Assembly (NCBI GenBank): GCA_021797365.1
Contig: JAJZZU010000046.1
Coordinates: 1 to 12,016, forward strand
Direction: 5' to 3'
DNA length: 12,016 nucleotides
Source: Pseudomonadota bacterium
Lineage (GTDB): Bacteria; Pseudomonadota; Gammaproteobacteria; Acidiferrobacterales; Acidiferrobacteraceae
The translations under genes and the position numbers were made by a program. The notes beneath the pieces are model-generated. The model worked only from the letters and a program-made list of their open reading frames with translations. It made no database searches and was not told the DNA's origin. This document shows positions 1 through 7,130 of the stretch, in pieces; the first letter of the stretch is position 1, and every line of letters begins with the position of its first letter.

Positions 1-894
1 GATCGCCAAGGTGATGGCGAGCACCATGGCCTGATGGAACACCACCACCGCACCCGGGGCCTTGGGGCGCAGGTTCACACCGTGGAACAGCAGGAACCCG
101 ACCGCGAACTGCGCGATCGCGAGATAAAACGCCACGGGATAGGCGGGCATCATCCATCCGAGGGTGCCCACGACCAGCAACGCCGCAAAAATGTGCACCG
201 CAACCGTCCACTGCGAGGCACGCTTGGGCGCGACAAACGGCTCGATCGGTTGCCCGAAGCCGCGCTGGCCGGTGGTCATGCCACCCAGGAAGATCGCCAG
301 AAATACTGCGTGCAGGGCGATGTTGGCATCGAGATACCGCAGGAAATGGATGTCCGGGTAACGCAGACCCACGAGATAGGATAGGAGCACGCTATAGGCC
401 AAAAGCCCATGCGTGCCATGCACGAACGCCGGTGCCCGACCCGCCAGGACATGCAAGGTGCCCATGCCAAAAAGCGCGGTGGCCACGATCAGCGCAAGTC
501 CTGTGATGGTTGCGGCGTCGGGATGCAGGACCACGAGCGCCACCCCGATCAGGCCCAGGGTCGTCGCTACCACCCTATGGGCCGCCTCCGGATCCCCGCG
601 CACCAGGAGCGTCAGGATGTTGCGCGTATACGGCCAGCGGGTCCCCAAGGACAGCCCGAACCCGAACCCCTCGACGAGACTGCCCAACAAGATGATGGCG
701 ATGGCAAACAGCACCTGGGTGAGCATGAGCGCCTGCACCCAGGCCTCGCGGCCCATGGCTACGGATGTGGTGCCACGCCATATCCCGGCGGCGATGGCCA
801 CGAAAATGAGCCCCGCGATGAATACATTGGCCACGCGGACCGCGGTCGTGACCTCACCCTGCACCACATGGTGCTCGGAATTTTTATGTTCCAT
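1..894 (-). CDS. ctaA: COX15/CtaA-like haem A synthase family membrane protein (3' end outside window)
   Basis: Reading the minus strand from the ATG at 894 gives 298 residues with no stop before the window edge, so the gene is partial at its C-terminus. The protein is almost entirely hydrophobic, with about eight or nine membrane segments. It matches the two-half layout of haem A synthase (CtaA/COX15), which oxidises the haem O methyl group to haem A. The pattern is a helix, a loop with GFGFGLSLGTRWP (76-88), then EAAHR (E103, H106), a third-helix histidine (H159 or H162), H234 in QWTVAVH, and H287 in VVVFHQA. These align with the four haem-binding histidines and the loop glutamate of Bacillus CtaA. 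There is an extra N-terminal helix (about 21-38). The visible part has no cysteine, so the loop cysteine pair of many CtaA proteins is missing. The start follows GAGGAGGAT directly. It lies 119 bases after cyoD on the same strand, so co-transcription is likely. It is not CyoE/CtaB: no prenyltransferase Asp-rich motif is seen. Enzyme activity is inferred. Confidence 0.7.
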   Translation of the reverse strand, partial: MEHKNSEHHVVQGEVTTAVRVANVFIAGLIFVAIAAGIWRGTTSVAMGREAWVQALMLTQVLFAIAIILLGSLVEGFGFGLSLGTRWPYTRNILTLLVRGDPEAAHRVVATTLGLIGVALVVLHPDAATITGLALIVATALFGMGTLHVLAGRAPAFVHGTHGLLAYSVLLSYLVGLRYPDIHFLRYLDANIALHAVFLAIFLGGMTTGQRGFGQPIEPFVAPKRASQWTVAVHIFAALLVVGTLGWMMPAYPVAFYLAIAQFAVGFLLFHGVNLRPKAPGAVVVFHQAMVLAITLAI

Positions 895-1013
895 ATCCTC
901 CTCGTCGGCCCACCGGGGCTGCACGCGGACAATACCGCAAGAGGGATATTAAACCAACACCCCGCCGCCTTGCGGCGCGCCCGACCGGACACCCTTGAGT
1001 ACGCCCCTGACGT

Positions 1014-1364
1014 CTAGTGCATGAGCCCCATGAGCATGGTGCGCGCATCCAGGGAATGGAACATCCACATACTGAGTCCTACGGCGATCACAAACAACGG
1101 AAAGGCCAGCACGAATGACACGGTCGTCCAGCGCTGGGTCGACGACAGGTTGAGTTGCAGCAACAGCACCAATTGCACCGCCACCACGAGCCCCGCCAGG
1201 CCCGACAGCACAAGCATGGTGTGGGGCGCGACCGCCTGGTGCCGGGCGATGTACAGCGCCACGGTCATGAGGATGATGGCGATCAGAAACGCCGCCCCAT
1301 AGGCCCGGCCGCTTGCCAGCTGGACCTCGGGATGCTTCAAGGGATCATGGGCATCGTGGGCCAT
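1014..1364 (-). CDS. cyoD: Cytochrome o ubiquinol oxidase subunit IV (CyoD)
   Basis: This 116-residue protein is the small subunit IV of the haem-copper quinol oxidase, an inner-membrane subunit thought to help assemble the CuB site of subunit I. It has a short polar N-terminus (MAHDAHDPLKHPE) and three hydrophobic helices at about 22-41, 48-71 and 83-103, the usual CyoD layout; the E. coli protein is about 109 residues. The start at 1364 was chosen because its ATG overlaps the cyoC stop codon by one base (TAATG), typical of translational coupling. A longer frame reaching back to 1514 would run inside cyoC and has an arginine-rich N-terminus unlike the family. Position after cyoC supports the call, since CyoD sequences themselves are poorly conserved. 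Confidence 0.9.
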   Translation of the reverse strand: MAHDAHDPLKHPEVQLASGRAYGAAFLIAIILMTVALYIARHQAVAPHTMLVLSGLAGLVVAVQLVLLLQLNLSSTQRWTTVSFVLAFPLFVIAVGLSMWMFHSLDARTMLMGLMH

Positions 1365-1993
1365 TACAGCATTCCTCGCAGATCGACAAAGGTGAACACC
1401 AGGACCCAGATGACGGCCTGGAAGTGCCAGAAGAGCTTCAGGTTCAAGAGCCGGTAGACGGTCTTGTCGGTGAAGCCCTGGGTGGCCACCTGCACGAACA
1501 GCACCGCCATCCACAAAAGCCCGAAGGCCATGTGCAGGCCATGGGTCATGACCAGCGCGAAAAACGCCGACAGATAGCCGCTGTCTTGCGGGTAGATGCC
1601 GGCATGGAAGAGCTGCGCGAAATCCTGGACCTCGAGCCCCAGAAACACCGCGCCCAGGATAAACGCCGCGCCCAGACCGAAAAGCACCCCGGTGCGATTG
1701 TTGTGCTTCAACGCCACCATCGCACCGCCATAGGCGAGCACGCTTGTGAACACCGCGAGGGTCTCGCCGTAGGCCGACAAGGGGTCCACCAGGGTGTGGA
1801 GGGTCGGCCCCCCGGCGGCGTTGTAGCCATGGCTCAACACCCCGTAGGCCGCGAACAGACCCGCGAAGATCATCGCATCGCTCAGCATGTACAACCAGAA
1901 ACCGAGCGTACGCGTGGCCATCACATCATGGTGATAATGGGCCTCCCAGAGACCATCAGCCGCCGAATCCATACCACCGCTTGCCGTCGCCAT
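1364..1993 (-). CDS. cyoC: Cytochrome o ubiquinol oxidase subunit III (CyoC)
   Basis: This 209-residue protein is subunit III of the quinol oxidase, a membrane subunit of the COX3 family without redox centres. Five hydrophobic helices are visible (about 29-52, 79-95, 102-122, 142-168 and 182-204), as in the short five-helix CyoC type; E. coli CyoC is 204 residues. Family signatures include LGFWLYMLSDAMIFAGLFA near the N-terminus, LEVQDF after helix 3, the LVMTHGLHMAFGLLW helix with its conserved histidines, and LFWHFQAVIWVLVFTFVDL at the end. The ATG at 1993 has an upstream GAGGACAGG ribosome site. The gene begins 54 bases after cyoB, and its stop codon shares one base with the cyoD start. 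Confidence 0.95.
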   Translation of the reverse strand: MATASGGMDSAADGLWEAHYHHDVMATRTLGFWLYMLSDAMIFAGLFAAYGVLSHGYNAAGGPTLHTLVDPLSAYGETLAVFTSVLAYGGAMVALKHNNRTGVLFGLGAAFILGAVFLGLEVQDFAQLFHAGIYPQDSGYLSAFFALVMTHGLHMAFGLLWMAVLFVQVATQGFTDKTVYRLLNLKLFWHFQAVIWVLVFTFVDLRGML

Positions 1994-2047
1994 CGCCTGT
2001 CCTCGTCCTCGCTACCAAACCATGATCGCCCGCTCGCCGCCCCAGAC

Positions 2048-4123
2048 TCAGGGATTCGACTCCCGCGGACGGAACATATCGATCCCGCCGTGCGCCTCGC
2101 GTGACGCCTCGGGTGCGTTGCGCCAAAGCCGCCGCTCCGTCTCCTGCACCAAGCCGGCCTTCACCACATAGTCCGTATCGCGCACAAAGGAGCGCGCGAT
2201 CACAGTCAGAATGATGGCCAGCAGCGACATGTCGGTGAGCCACCATATCCGCCATACGAGCCCGAAACCAAGGCCCAGGGCGAACGCCCCGATGATGAGC
2301 GGGACCGGGGTGTTCTTGGGCATGGGGATGTCCTCATAGTGGGCGACCGTCGCCCCCTCCAACCCCTGCTCGCGGCGCCACACGAGCTCATCGCGGGCAT
2401 GCACGCGCGGCGTCACGGCATAGTTGTAGAACGGTACCGGCGAAGGCGTCAGCCACTCGAGCGTGCGTGCGCTCCCCCAGGCATCGGCACCCACGCGCTC
2501 GCTGGCGCGATCGCGTATGCTCACATAGAGCTGGCGCACGAAGTAATAGATCGACACGACATAAAACCCGATGCCGATCTCTTCGGCGATCTCAAAGGGC
2601 AGCAGCGCCGGATTGGAGAGATAATCGAGGCGCCGGGTCATGCCCATGAAGCCCGAGGTATACATGGGGATGAACACCATGATGGTCCCGGCGGTGAAGA
2701 ACCAGAAGAAGCGCTTGCCCAGGGCCTCATTCAACCTGAAGCCGAAGACCTTCGGGAACCAGAAGGTCACGGCGCCCATGATGCCGTAGATCACCACCAT
2801 CAGCATGGTGTGGAAATGCGCCACCACGAACACACTGTTATGGACGCTGTAGTTGACGGGCGGCATCGCCAACATCATGCCGGTGAGACCTCCGAGGAGC
2901 AGCATGAAGAGCGCGCCGACCGCCCACAGCATGGGGGTATCGAAGCGACTGCGCCCACGGTAGACCGTGAACGCCCAGTTAAAGACCTTCACACCCGTCG
3001 GGATTCCCACCACCATGGTGGCGATACTGAAGAAGGTATTGACCTGCGGCCCCGCGCCCATGGTGAAGAAGTGATGCAGCCACACCGACCACGACACCCC
3101 GGCGATGGCGAAACTCGCCGCCACCATGGTCGCGTAGCCGAAGAGCGGCTTCTCGGCAAACGTCGGGATGATCTCCGACATCATGCCGAACGCCGGCAGG
3201 ATCACGAAGTACACCTCCGGGTGACCCCAGATCCAGAACAGATCCGAATACAGCATGAGATTGCCGCCAAGCCCGGCGGTAAAGAAGTGCGTCCCAAAGT
3301 AGCGGTCGGCGCCGAGCAGGCCCAGCGCCACACCGAGGACCGGGAACGAGGTGAGCGCAATGATGTTGGTGCTAAGCGCAGTCCAGGTGAAGATCGGTAG
3401 CCGCGACCAGGTCATGCCCGGGGCACGCATCTTGATGATGGTCGCGATGAGATTGGCCGCGCCCAGGGTCGTGCCGACACTCGATATCTGGATCGCCCAC
3501 ATCCAGTAGTCCACACCGACGCCGGGGCTGTAGGCAATCTCGGTCAAGGGCGTGAGCCCGACCCACCCGGCATGCGAGAAGTCCCCGACAAACAGCGACA
3601 GCATGATGAGCGCCGCACCCACCGCGGTCAGCCACAACCCAAGGGCGTTGAGATACGGAAACGCCATGTCGCGCGCCCCGATCTGCAAAGGCACGATGAC
3701 GTTCATGAGGCCGACCAGGATCGGGGTGGCGGCGAACAGGATCATGATGGTCCCATGCGCGCTGTAGATCTGGTCGAAATGGTAGGGCACGAGATAGCCG
3801 TGCGCGGCCCCGAGGAAGCCCGGTGAGTGCGGCCCGCAGGCCAACACCTGCTGGGTGCGCATCATGAGCGCATCGATGAAGCCGCGAAACAGCATCACGA
3901 GCCCGATGATGATGTACATGACCCCGATCTTCTTGTGATCGACCGTGGTCAGCCACTCACGCCACAGATAGCCCCACTTGTGCCCGAAGGTGAGGTAGCC
4001 GAGGATGACCGCCCCGAGCACGGCCGCGAACACGAAAGCCCCGGCGATAATGGGGTTCTCCGGGATCGCCCCGAGCGATAGACGCCCTAAGAGCGGGCTC
4101 CAGGGTCCTTGCACGTTCACCAT
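2048..4123 (-). CDS. cyoB: Cytochrome o ubiquinol oxidase subunit I (CyoB)
   Basis: This 691-residue catalytic subunit reduces oxygen to water at a haem-copper centre and pumps protons across the inner membrane. Sequence is conserved with E. coli CyoB (663 residues) almost end to end. By that alignment, low-spin haem ligands are H123 (SAHG) and H438; the high-spin haem ligand is H436 (AHFH); CuB ligands are H301 in WGHPEVY and H350/H351 in WLHHFF. Y305 is the tyrosine cross-linked to a CuB histidine. D152 (IGARD), E303 and K379 (TGVK) mark the D and K proton paths. The quinol-site residues R80, D84, H115 and Q118 are kept. An insertion of about eight residues relative to E. coli lies between D84 and H115 (GPHSPGFLGAAHGYLVPY). 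The C-terminal part (MPKN at 601-604, then two helices) is of the CyoB type. GAGGAG lies 9 bases before the ATG. It sits 79 bases after cyoA. Which high-spin haem (O or A) is used cannot be read from sequence. Confidence 0.97.
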   Translation of the reverse strand: MVNVQGPWSPLLGRLSLGAIPENPIIAGAFVFAAVLGAVILGYLTFGHKWGYLWREWLTTVDHKKIGVMYIIIGLVMLFRGFIDALMMRTQQVLACGPHSPGFLGAAHGYLVPYHFDQIYSAHGTIMILFAATPILVGLMNVIVPLQIGARDMAFPYLNALGLWLTAVGAALIMLSLFVGDFSHAGWVGLTPLTEIAYSPGVGVDYWMWAIQISSVGTTLGAANLIATIIKMRAPGMTWSRLPIFTWTALSTNIIALTSFPVLGVALGLLGADRYFGTHFFTAGLGGNLMLYSDLFWIWGHPEVYFVILPAFGMMSEIIPTFAEKPLFGYATMVAASFAIAGVSWSVWLHHFFTMGAGPQVNTFFSIATMVVGIPTGVKVFNWAFTVYRGRSRFDTPMLWAVGALFMLLLGGLTGMMLAMPPVNYSVHNSVFVVAHFHTMLMVVIYGIMGAVTFWFPKVFGFRLNEALGKRFFWFFTAGTIMVFIPMYTSGFMGMTRRLDYLSNPALLPFEIAEEIGIGFYVVSIYYFVRQLYVSIRDRASERVGADAWGSARTLEWLTPSPVPFYNYAVTPRVHARDELVWRREQGLEGATVAHYEDIPMPKNTPVPLIIGAFALGLGFGLVWRIWWLTDMSLLAIILTVIARSFVRDTDYVVKAGLVQETERRLWRNAPEASREAHGGIDMFRPRESNP

Positions 4124-4202
4124 AATCGGACACTCCTCTTAAGCGAGAAACACTGAGCGACGCACCACGGTCGGAATCAGCCCGACGCACAAACCCTGAG
4201 AT

Positions 4203-5165
4203 CTATGCGGCCCCGGGCGGCGGCATACGCGTGGTATAGACCTTGCCGTCAAGCACCCCCTTGATCACCTGATCGAAGAGGCGCGCATGGACATGCGAAA
4301 ACGCGTAGGTCTTGCCATCGATATTCGTCGTGGGTCTGGCGAATTTGTTGAACTGCGCATAGTCCATGTGCCGCGGGGACTTCTGGATCGACTGCGTCCA
4401 GTGCGTAAAGCGCGCGGCACCCACCACATGCGTCTTGAACCCCATCCACGAGAAGCCGGCGCCGCTGAAGTTCGCGGAATAACCCTTGTATTGACCGATC
4501 TTGTCGGCCACCAGCACCTGCTTTGTGCGCATACCCGGCATGATGTCGATCATGCCCGCCAAGTTGGGTATGAAGAAGTCATTCACGACGGTGGCCGACG
4601 TCATGTGGAACACCACCGGCGTCCCGCGCGGGATCACGAGTTCATTGGCGGTGGCGATATGCTGCTTCGGATAGACGAACAGCCATTGCCAGTCGGTGGT
4701 GATGACATCGACGTTCAGGGGTTTGTGCCCGGGGCCGGCGGCCGATGCCGTCTTGGTCTTGATCATGCGGGGATCATAGGGATTGACCGCATAGGTCCCC
4801 TTATACGACTCGTAGCCGAGCATCGCCACGGTGAGCAACGGGATCGCCCACACTACCAATTCTATGAGATTCGAATGAGACCAGTGAGGGTCGTAGGCGG
4901 CGTTGGTGTTGGTCTTGCGATAGCGCAGCAGAAAATAGGTGGTGATGATCGCCGTGGGGACGATGATCCCGAGCATGACCGCGACATCGAGGATCGTGAA
5001 TCGCAGATCGGCCGCCGACAAGGGCCCCGCCGGTCCGAAGATCAGGAATTGTCGGGAAAGGCCGTGGGCGGAACAACCGGAGAGAAACAGCAGCGAGAGA
5101 GGAACTAGGGACCGGGCGAGATGCCCTATCCTGTGTGCAATCGTATCGTACCGCCTAGCCAGCAT
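4203..5165 (-). CDS. cyoA: Cytochrome o ubiquinol oxidase subunit II (CyoA), lipoprotein
   Basis: This 320-residue subunit II is anchored in the inner membrane with its cupredoxin-like domain in the periplasm. The N-terminus is a lipoprotein signal: basic residues, a hydrophobic run, then LSGC with C31 as the probable lipidated cysteine. Two helices follow (about 55-81 and 98-118). The periplasmic domain has TTDWQWLFVYP (157-166), VVNDFFIPNLAGMIDIMPGM (193-212) and SANFSGAGFSWMGFK (230-244). The last segment takes the place of the CuA motif of cytochrome c oxidases; the ligand cysteines and histidine are absent, as in E. coli CyoA, so the electron donor is quinol. The C-terminal region (about 252-300) matches the CyoA-specific extension (COX aromatic-rich motif). 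GGGAGG lies 7 bases before the ATG. It is the first gene of the operon. Confidence 0.96.
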   Translation of the reverse strand: MLARRYDTIAHRIGHLARSLVPLSLLFLSGCSAHGLSRQFLIFGPAGPLSAADLRFTILDVAVMLGIIVPTAIITTYFLLRYRKTNTNAAYDPHWSHSNLIELVVWAIPLLTVAMLGYESYKGTYAVNPYDPRMIKTKTASAAGPGHKPLNVDVITTDWQWLFVYPKQHIATANELVIPRGTPVVFHMTSATVVNDFFIPNLAGMIDIMPGMRTKQVLVADKIGQYKGYSANFSGAGFSWMGFKTHVVGAARFTHWTQSIQKSPRHMDYAQFNKFARPTTNIDGKTYAFSHVHARLFDQVIKGVLDGKVYTTRMPPPGAA

Positions 5166-5239
5166 TGTGACGCCTCCCGCGTGTTCCCCTGGGCGAACGG
5201 ACAGGAGCCCCGATGCGGCGGGCCCCTATACATGATTCG

Positions 5240-5274
5240 CGCATATAATAATATGCGAAATCGCAAAAGGCCAA
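5240..5274 (-). promoter_or_regulatory. Candidate cyo operon promoter with overlapping inverted repeat
   Basis: On the minus strand TTGGCC (5274-5269) and TATTAT (5250-5245) are separated by 18 bases and would start transcription about 72 bases before cyoA. A perfect 7-base inverted repeat, CGCATAT-aata-ATATGCG (5240-5257), covers the -10 box, a position where a repressor would block RNA polymerase. The -35 match is weak. The region is the only AT-rich patch just upstream of the operon. No known regulator's site was recognised. Confidence 0.4.
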
Positions 5275-5297
5275 GAAGATTTTTGCCACAGTACCCA

Positions 5298-5335
5298 TAA
5301 AAAAGATCGACGGGTCGATGGCCCGGGACCCGTCG
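5298..5335 (-). terminator. Candidate intrinsic terminator upstream of the cyo operon
   Basis: Read on the minus strand, CGACGGGTC (5335-5327) and GACCCGTCG (5316-5308) form a perfect 9-base-pair stem with a 10-base loop. After ATC comes a run of six T (5304-5299). A competing short hairpin, ATCGA-cccg-TCGAT, sits in the same place. It would stop minus-strand transcripts coming from the gene-poor spacer before they reach the cyo promoter. The three-base gap before the T-run weakens the call. Confidence 0.5.
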
Positions 5336-6770
5336 CGCACGACCGGTCATCGCGGGCCGGTACCGCGGCAGCTGGGGGCAACAGACCGGAATGCCGCACG
5401 ATTCGCCGGCATCCGCGATCCCTTGGACGGGCCTCCGGGGACGCGTATCTCTTGTCATCCCCGCCATCCCCCCGCACGCGATCGACGGCGCGGCGGTCCT
5501 CGCCCACAAACCGGCGCGCTATAAAGAGGCCGACGTTCCGCGGATGAGCACAAGGGGTAGGACCGTCATCACACGGCCCCCAACGACAACAAGGAAAGAG
5601 CGGTCGGCCCGGCGCGAATGGTACCTCCGTTGTTCCCGCGACCGGCCGCTCCCGTATTGATCCGACCAGACCGCGCTCGCGACAATCGGTGTCGAGTGGG
5701 CCGACTGGGGTCGTGTCGCGACCCACGCCCATGCGGGCGGCCATGCCCGCCATTCGCCCGGCAATGGGCGCAGCTCCGGGCGGGCATTGCGGGCCGAATG
5801 GCCGTGGCCGCAGACCACCCACAAGAACAACGATACGCCGCATCGTGGGCCGCATGGCCCATCCCGTTATTGCGGGAATCTCCTTGGCGTCGGAACCGCG
5901 CACGGCTCGTCCCGAGGATGACCACAAGCCCTGGCGGCACGAAGATCATGAGCGGCGCCGAGATCGACGGCGCAAACGAGGCCGGGACGTCCCGCAGCCC
6001 GACGCGAGCCCACACGCTGGCAGAAAACCGATGGCAAGCCCCCACGGACCGGCGCATATGAGCCCATAGTGCCGCCATCCCGGACGCTGTCTCTAAGAGC
6101 ACCTGGCGGCCGGCCCCACGCCGGGGCCGCGCGACGCAAGAAGTCGGCCGCGGTCGCGGTCTTTGGTCTTCTGTCTCTCGCGCGGTATCGAATCTCGATT
6201 AGCGACATCAAGCGGGAATCCCGGGCGCCTGGCCCAGAAGATCAAGGCGCGCGCTCATCCCGCCAGGAGTCGTGGAACTGAAAGGGCCGAGGACCCAAGC
6301 CTTACCTGGCTCATCGAAGCCGCCCACAAGGCCCAAGTGATCACGAGAGGCCCAAAAACACAACGCGCGGCCGCGAGGACTAACCGGCGTAGCCGCTCGG
6401 TCAATCCGCCCGATCGATGCATCCGGAGCCAAAGGCACCCGCCGTTCGCCGCGCCCGCGCCGATCCGCCCCGGCAATCCCTCATCCGGACGCCTGCCGGG
6501 CCTCACCGCGCCCGGAGTCCCGCCCGGCCACGAAATAGTCCCACGCCGTCCGCTTTGCGGCCAACTTTGACAGCGATCCGCCAGACCTGGAAACAGTGCA
6601 ACCGATTCCAGGATTTGAAACGGCCAACGCGACCGAAAAGAACGAACCGCCACGGCCCTGGTTCGTAGTTCACATCCAAGCGTAAGGGTAAGGCCGATCG
6701 TGCCAACGACCTGGTCCCGATGTGGCGCTATTCAGGCTCCAGGGGCTCGCACAGCGGTGCTGTCGATTCC
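5336..6770. other. Gene-poor, GC-rich spacer with many short inverted repeats
   Basis: I recognise no gene in these 1.4 kb. Several frames stay open for 60-230 codons on both strands, but they overlap one another, are rich in Arg, Pro and Gly, lack good ribosome sites and resemble no family I know. Open frames are expected by chance at this GC content. Short hairpins are frequent: GGGCC-gcat-GGCCC near 5848-5861, ATGCCCGCC pairing with GGCGGGCAT between about 5743 and 5796, and CGGCCCC-acgcc-GGGGCCG near 6110-6130. A few segments of the minus-strand frame 6102-5569 look membrane-like (for example SAPLMIFVPPGLVVILG), so a decayed gene is possible but unproven. Confidence 0.45.
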
Positions 6771-6772
6771 AC

Positions 6773-6803
6773 TTGACATAAATTAATAATTTTCGGATAT
6801 ATT
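6773..6803 (+). promoter_or_regulatory. Sigma70-type promoter in an AT-rich island
   Basis: A perfect -35 box TTGACA lies at 6773-6778. Possible -10 boxes are GATATA at 6796-6801 (17-base spacing) or TATATT at 6798-6803 (19-base spacing, better match). The spacer and flanks (about 6777-6840) are strongly AT-rich against a GC-rich background. A 10-base palindrome, AGAAATTTCT (6809-6818), lies about where transcription would begin and could be an operator. The promoter points at the DUF3034-like gene about 320 bases downstream. Confidence 0.6.
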
Positions 6804-6805
6804 TT

Positions 6806-7130
6806 CATAGAAATTTCTTCTGTTACTGAAAAGAAAATACCATGGCGCATTTTTGCGCCGCGTCAATTACACTACCGTCCGCTCCTGTTCTCAAATACGA
6901 TCGAGAATGGAGAACGACGATACCTCGGCCATTAATAGGACGTTCCGTTGTCGGCCGAGTCGTGGTGGTTGGCGTTTGGCATGCGGCACAAAAAGCGACA
7001 AACACTATGACCCATCGAACAAAGAACCACATCGCTCAACGATGGGTACGGATCCATCATTTAACGGAGAACGTTCGACGTAACCGGAGGCATGATGTGT
7101 CTATAAGTTAACCATAGGAGAAGATTGCGC
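6806..7130 (+). other. Long structured leader ahead of the DUF3034-like gene
   Basis: Between the promoter and the ATG at 7131 lie about 320 bases with three perfect inverted repeats: GGCGCA-tttt-TGCGCC (6844-6859), CTCGGCC/GGCCGAG (6924-6930 and 6953-6959) and ACCCATCG/CGATGGGT (7010-7017 and 7040-7047). The last two both enclose 22 bases. Small frames in the leader (6842-7111; 6907-7083) have no clear ribosome site and resemble nothing known. It may be an untranslated leader, a small RNA, or both; no known riboswitch class was recognised. Confidence 0.4.

Noticed and set aside
963..977. Hairpin CGCCGC-aag-GCGGCG (minus strand) between cyoD and the ctaA-like gene as a terminator
   Set aside because: The stem is six pairs with a three-base loop, and only a weak T stretch (GGTTT) follows about 10 bases later; not enough to split the operon.
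2339..3400. 353-codon plus-strand open frame
   Set aside because: It is antisense to cyoB, whose catalytic residues are intact, and its His/Arg/Glu-rich translation is typical of a shadow frame of a GC-rich gene.
4203..5165. Cytochrome c oxidase subunit II (CoxB) instead of CyoA
   Set aside because: The CuA cysteine and histidine ligands are absent and the sequence follows the quinol oxidase pattern with a lipobox.
5226..5927. 233-codon minus-strand open frame upstream of cyoA
   Set aside because: Its translation is rich in Arg, Pro and Gly, matches no family I know, runs across the candidate terminator and promoter, and overlaps other open frames of equal quality.
6670..6777. Short plus-strand frame ending in a basic, transposase-like tail (SKRKGKADRANDLVPMWR)
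   Set aside because: Only about 36 codons, no start or ribosome site, and no terminal repeats nearby; no insertion sequence can be supported.
6823..7032. 69-codon minus-strand frame starting with a hydrophobic, lipoprotein-like segment
   Set aside because: The lipobox is poor (AFCAAC), no good ribosome site precedes it, and it lies opposite the leader of the DUF3034-like gene; the rest is low-complexity threonine/proline.
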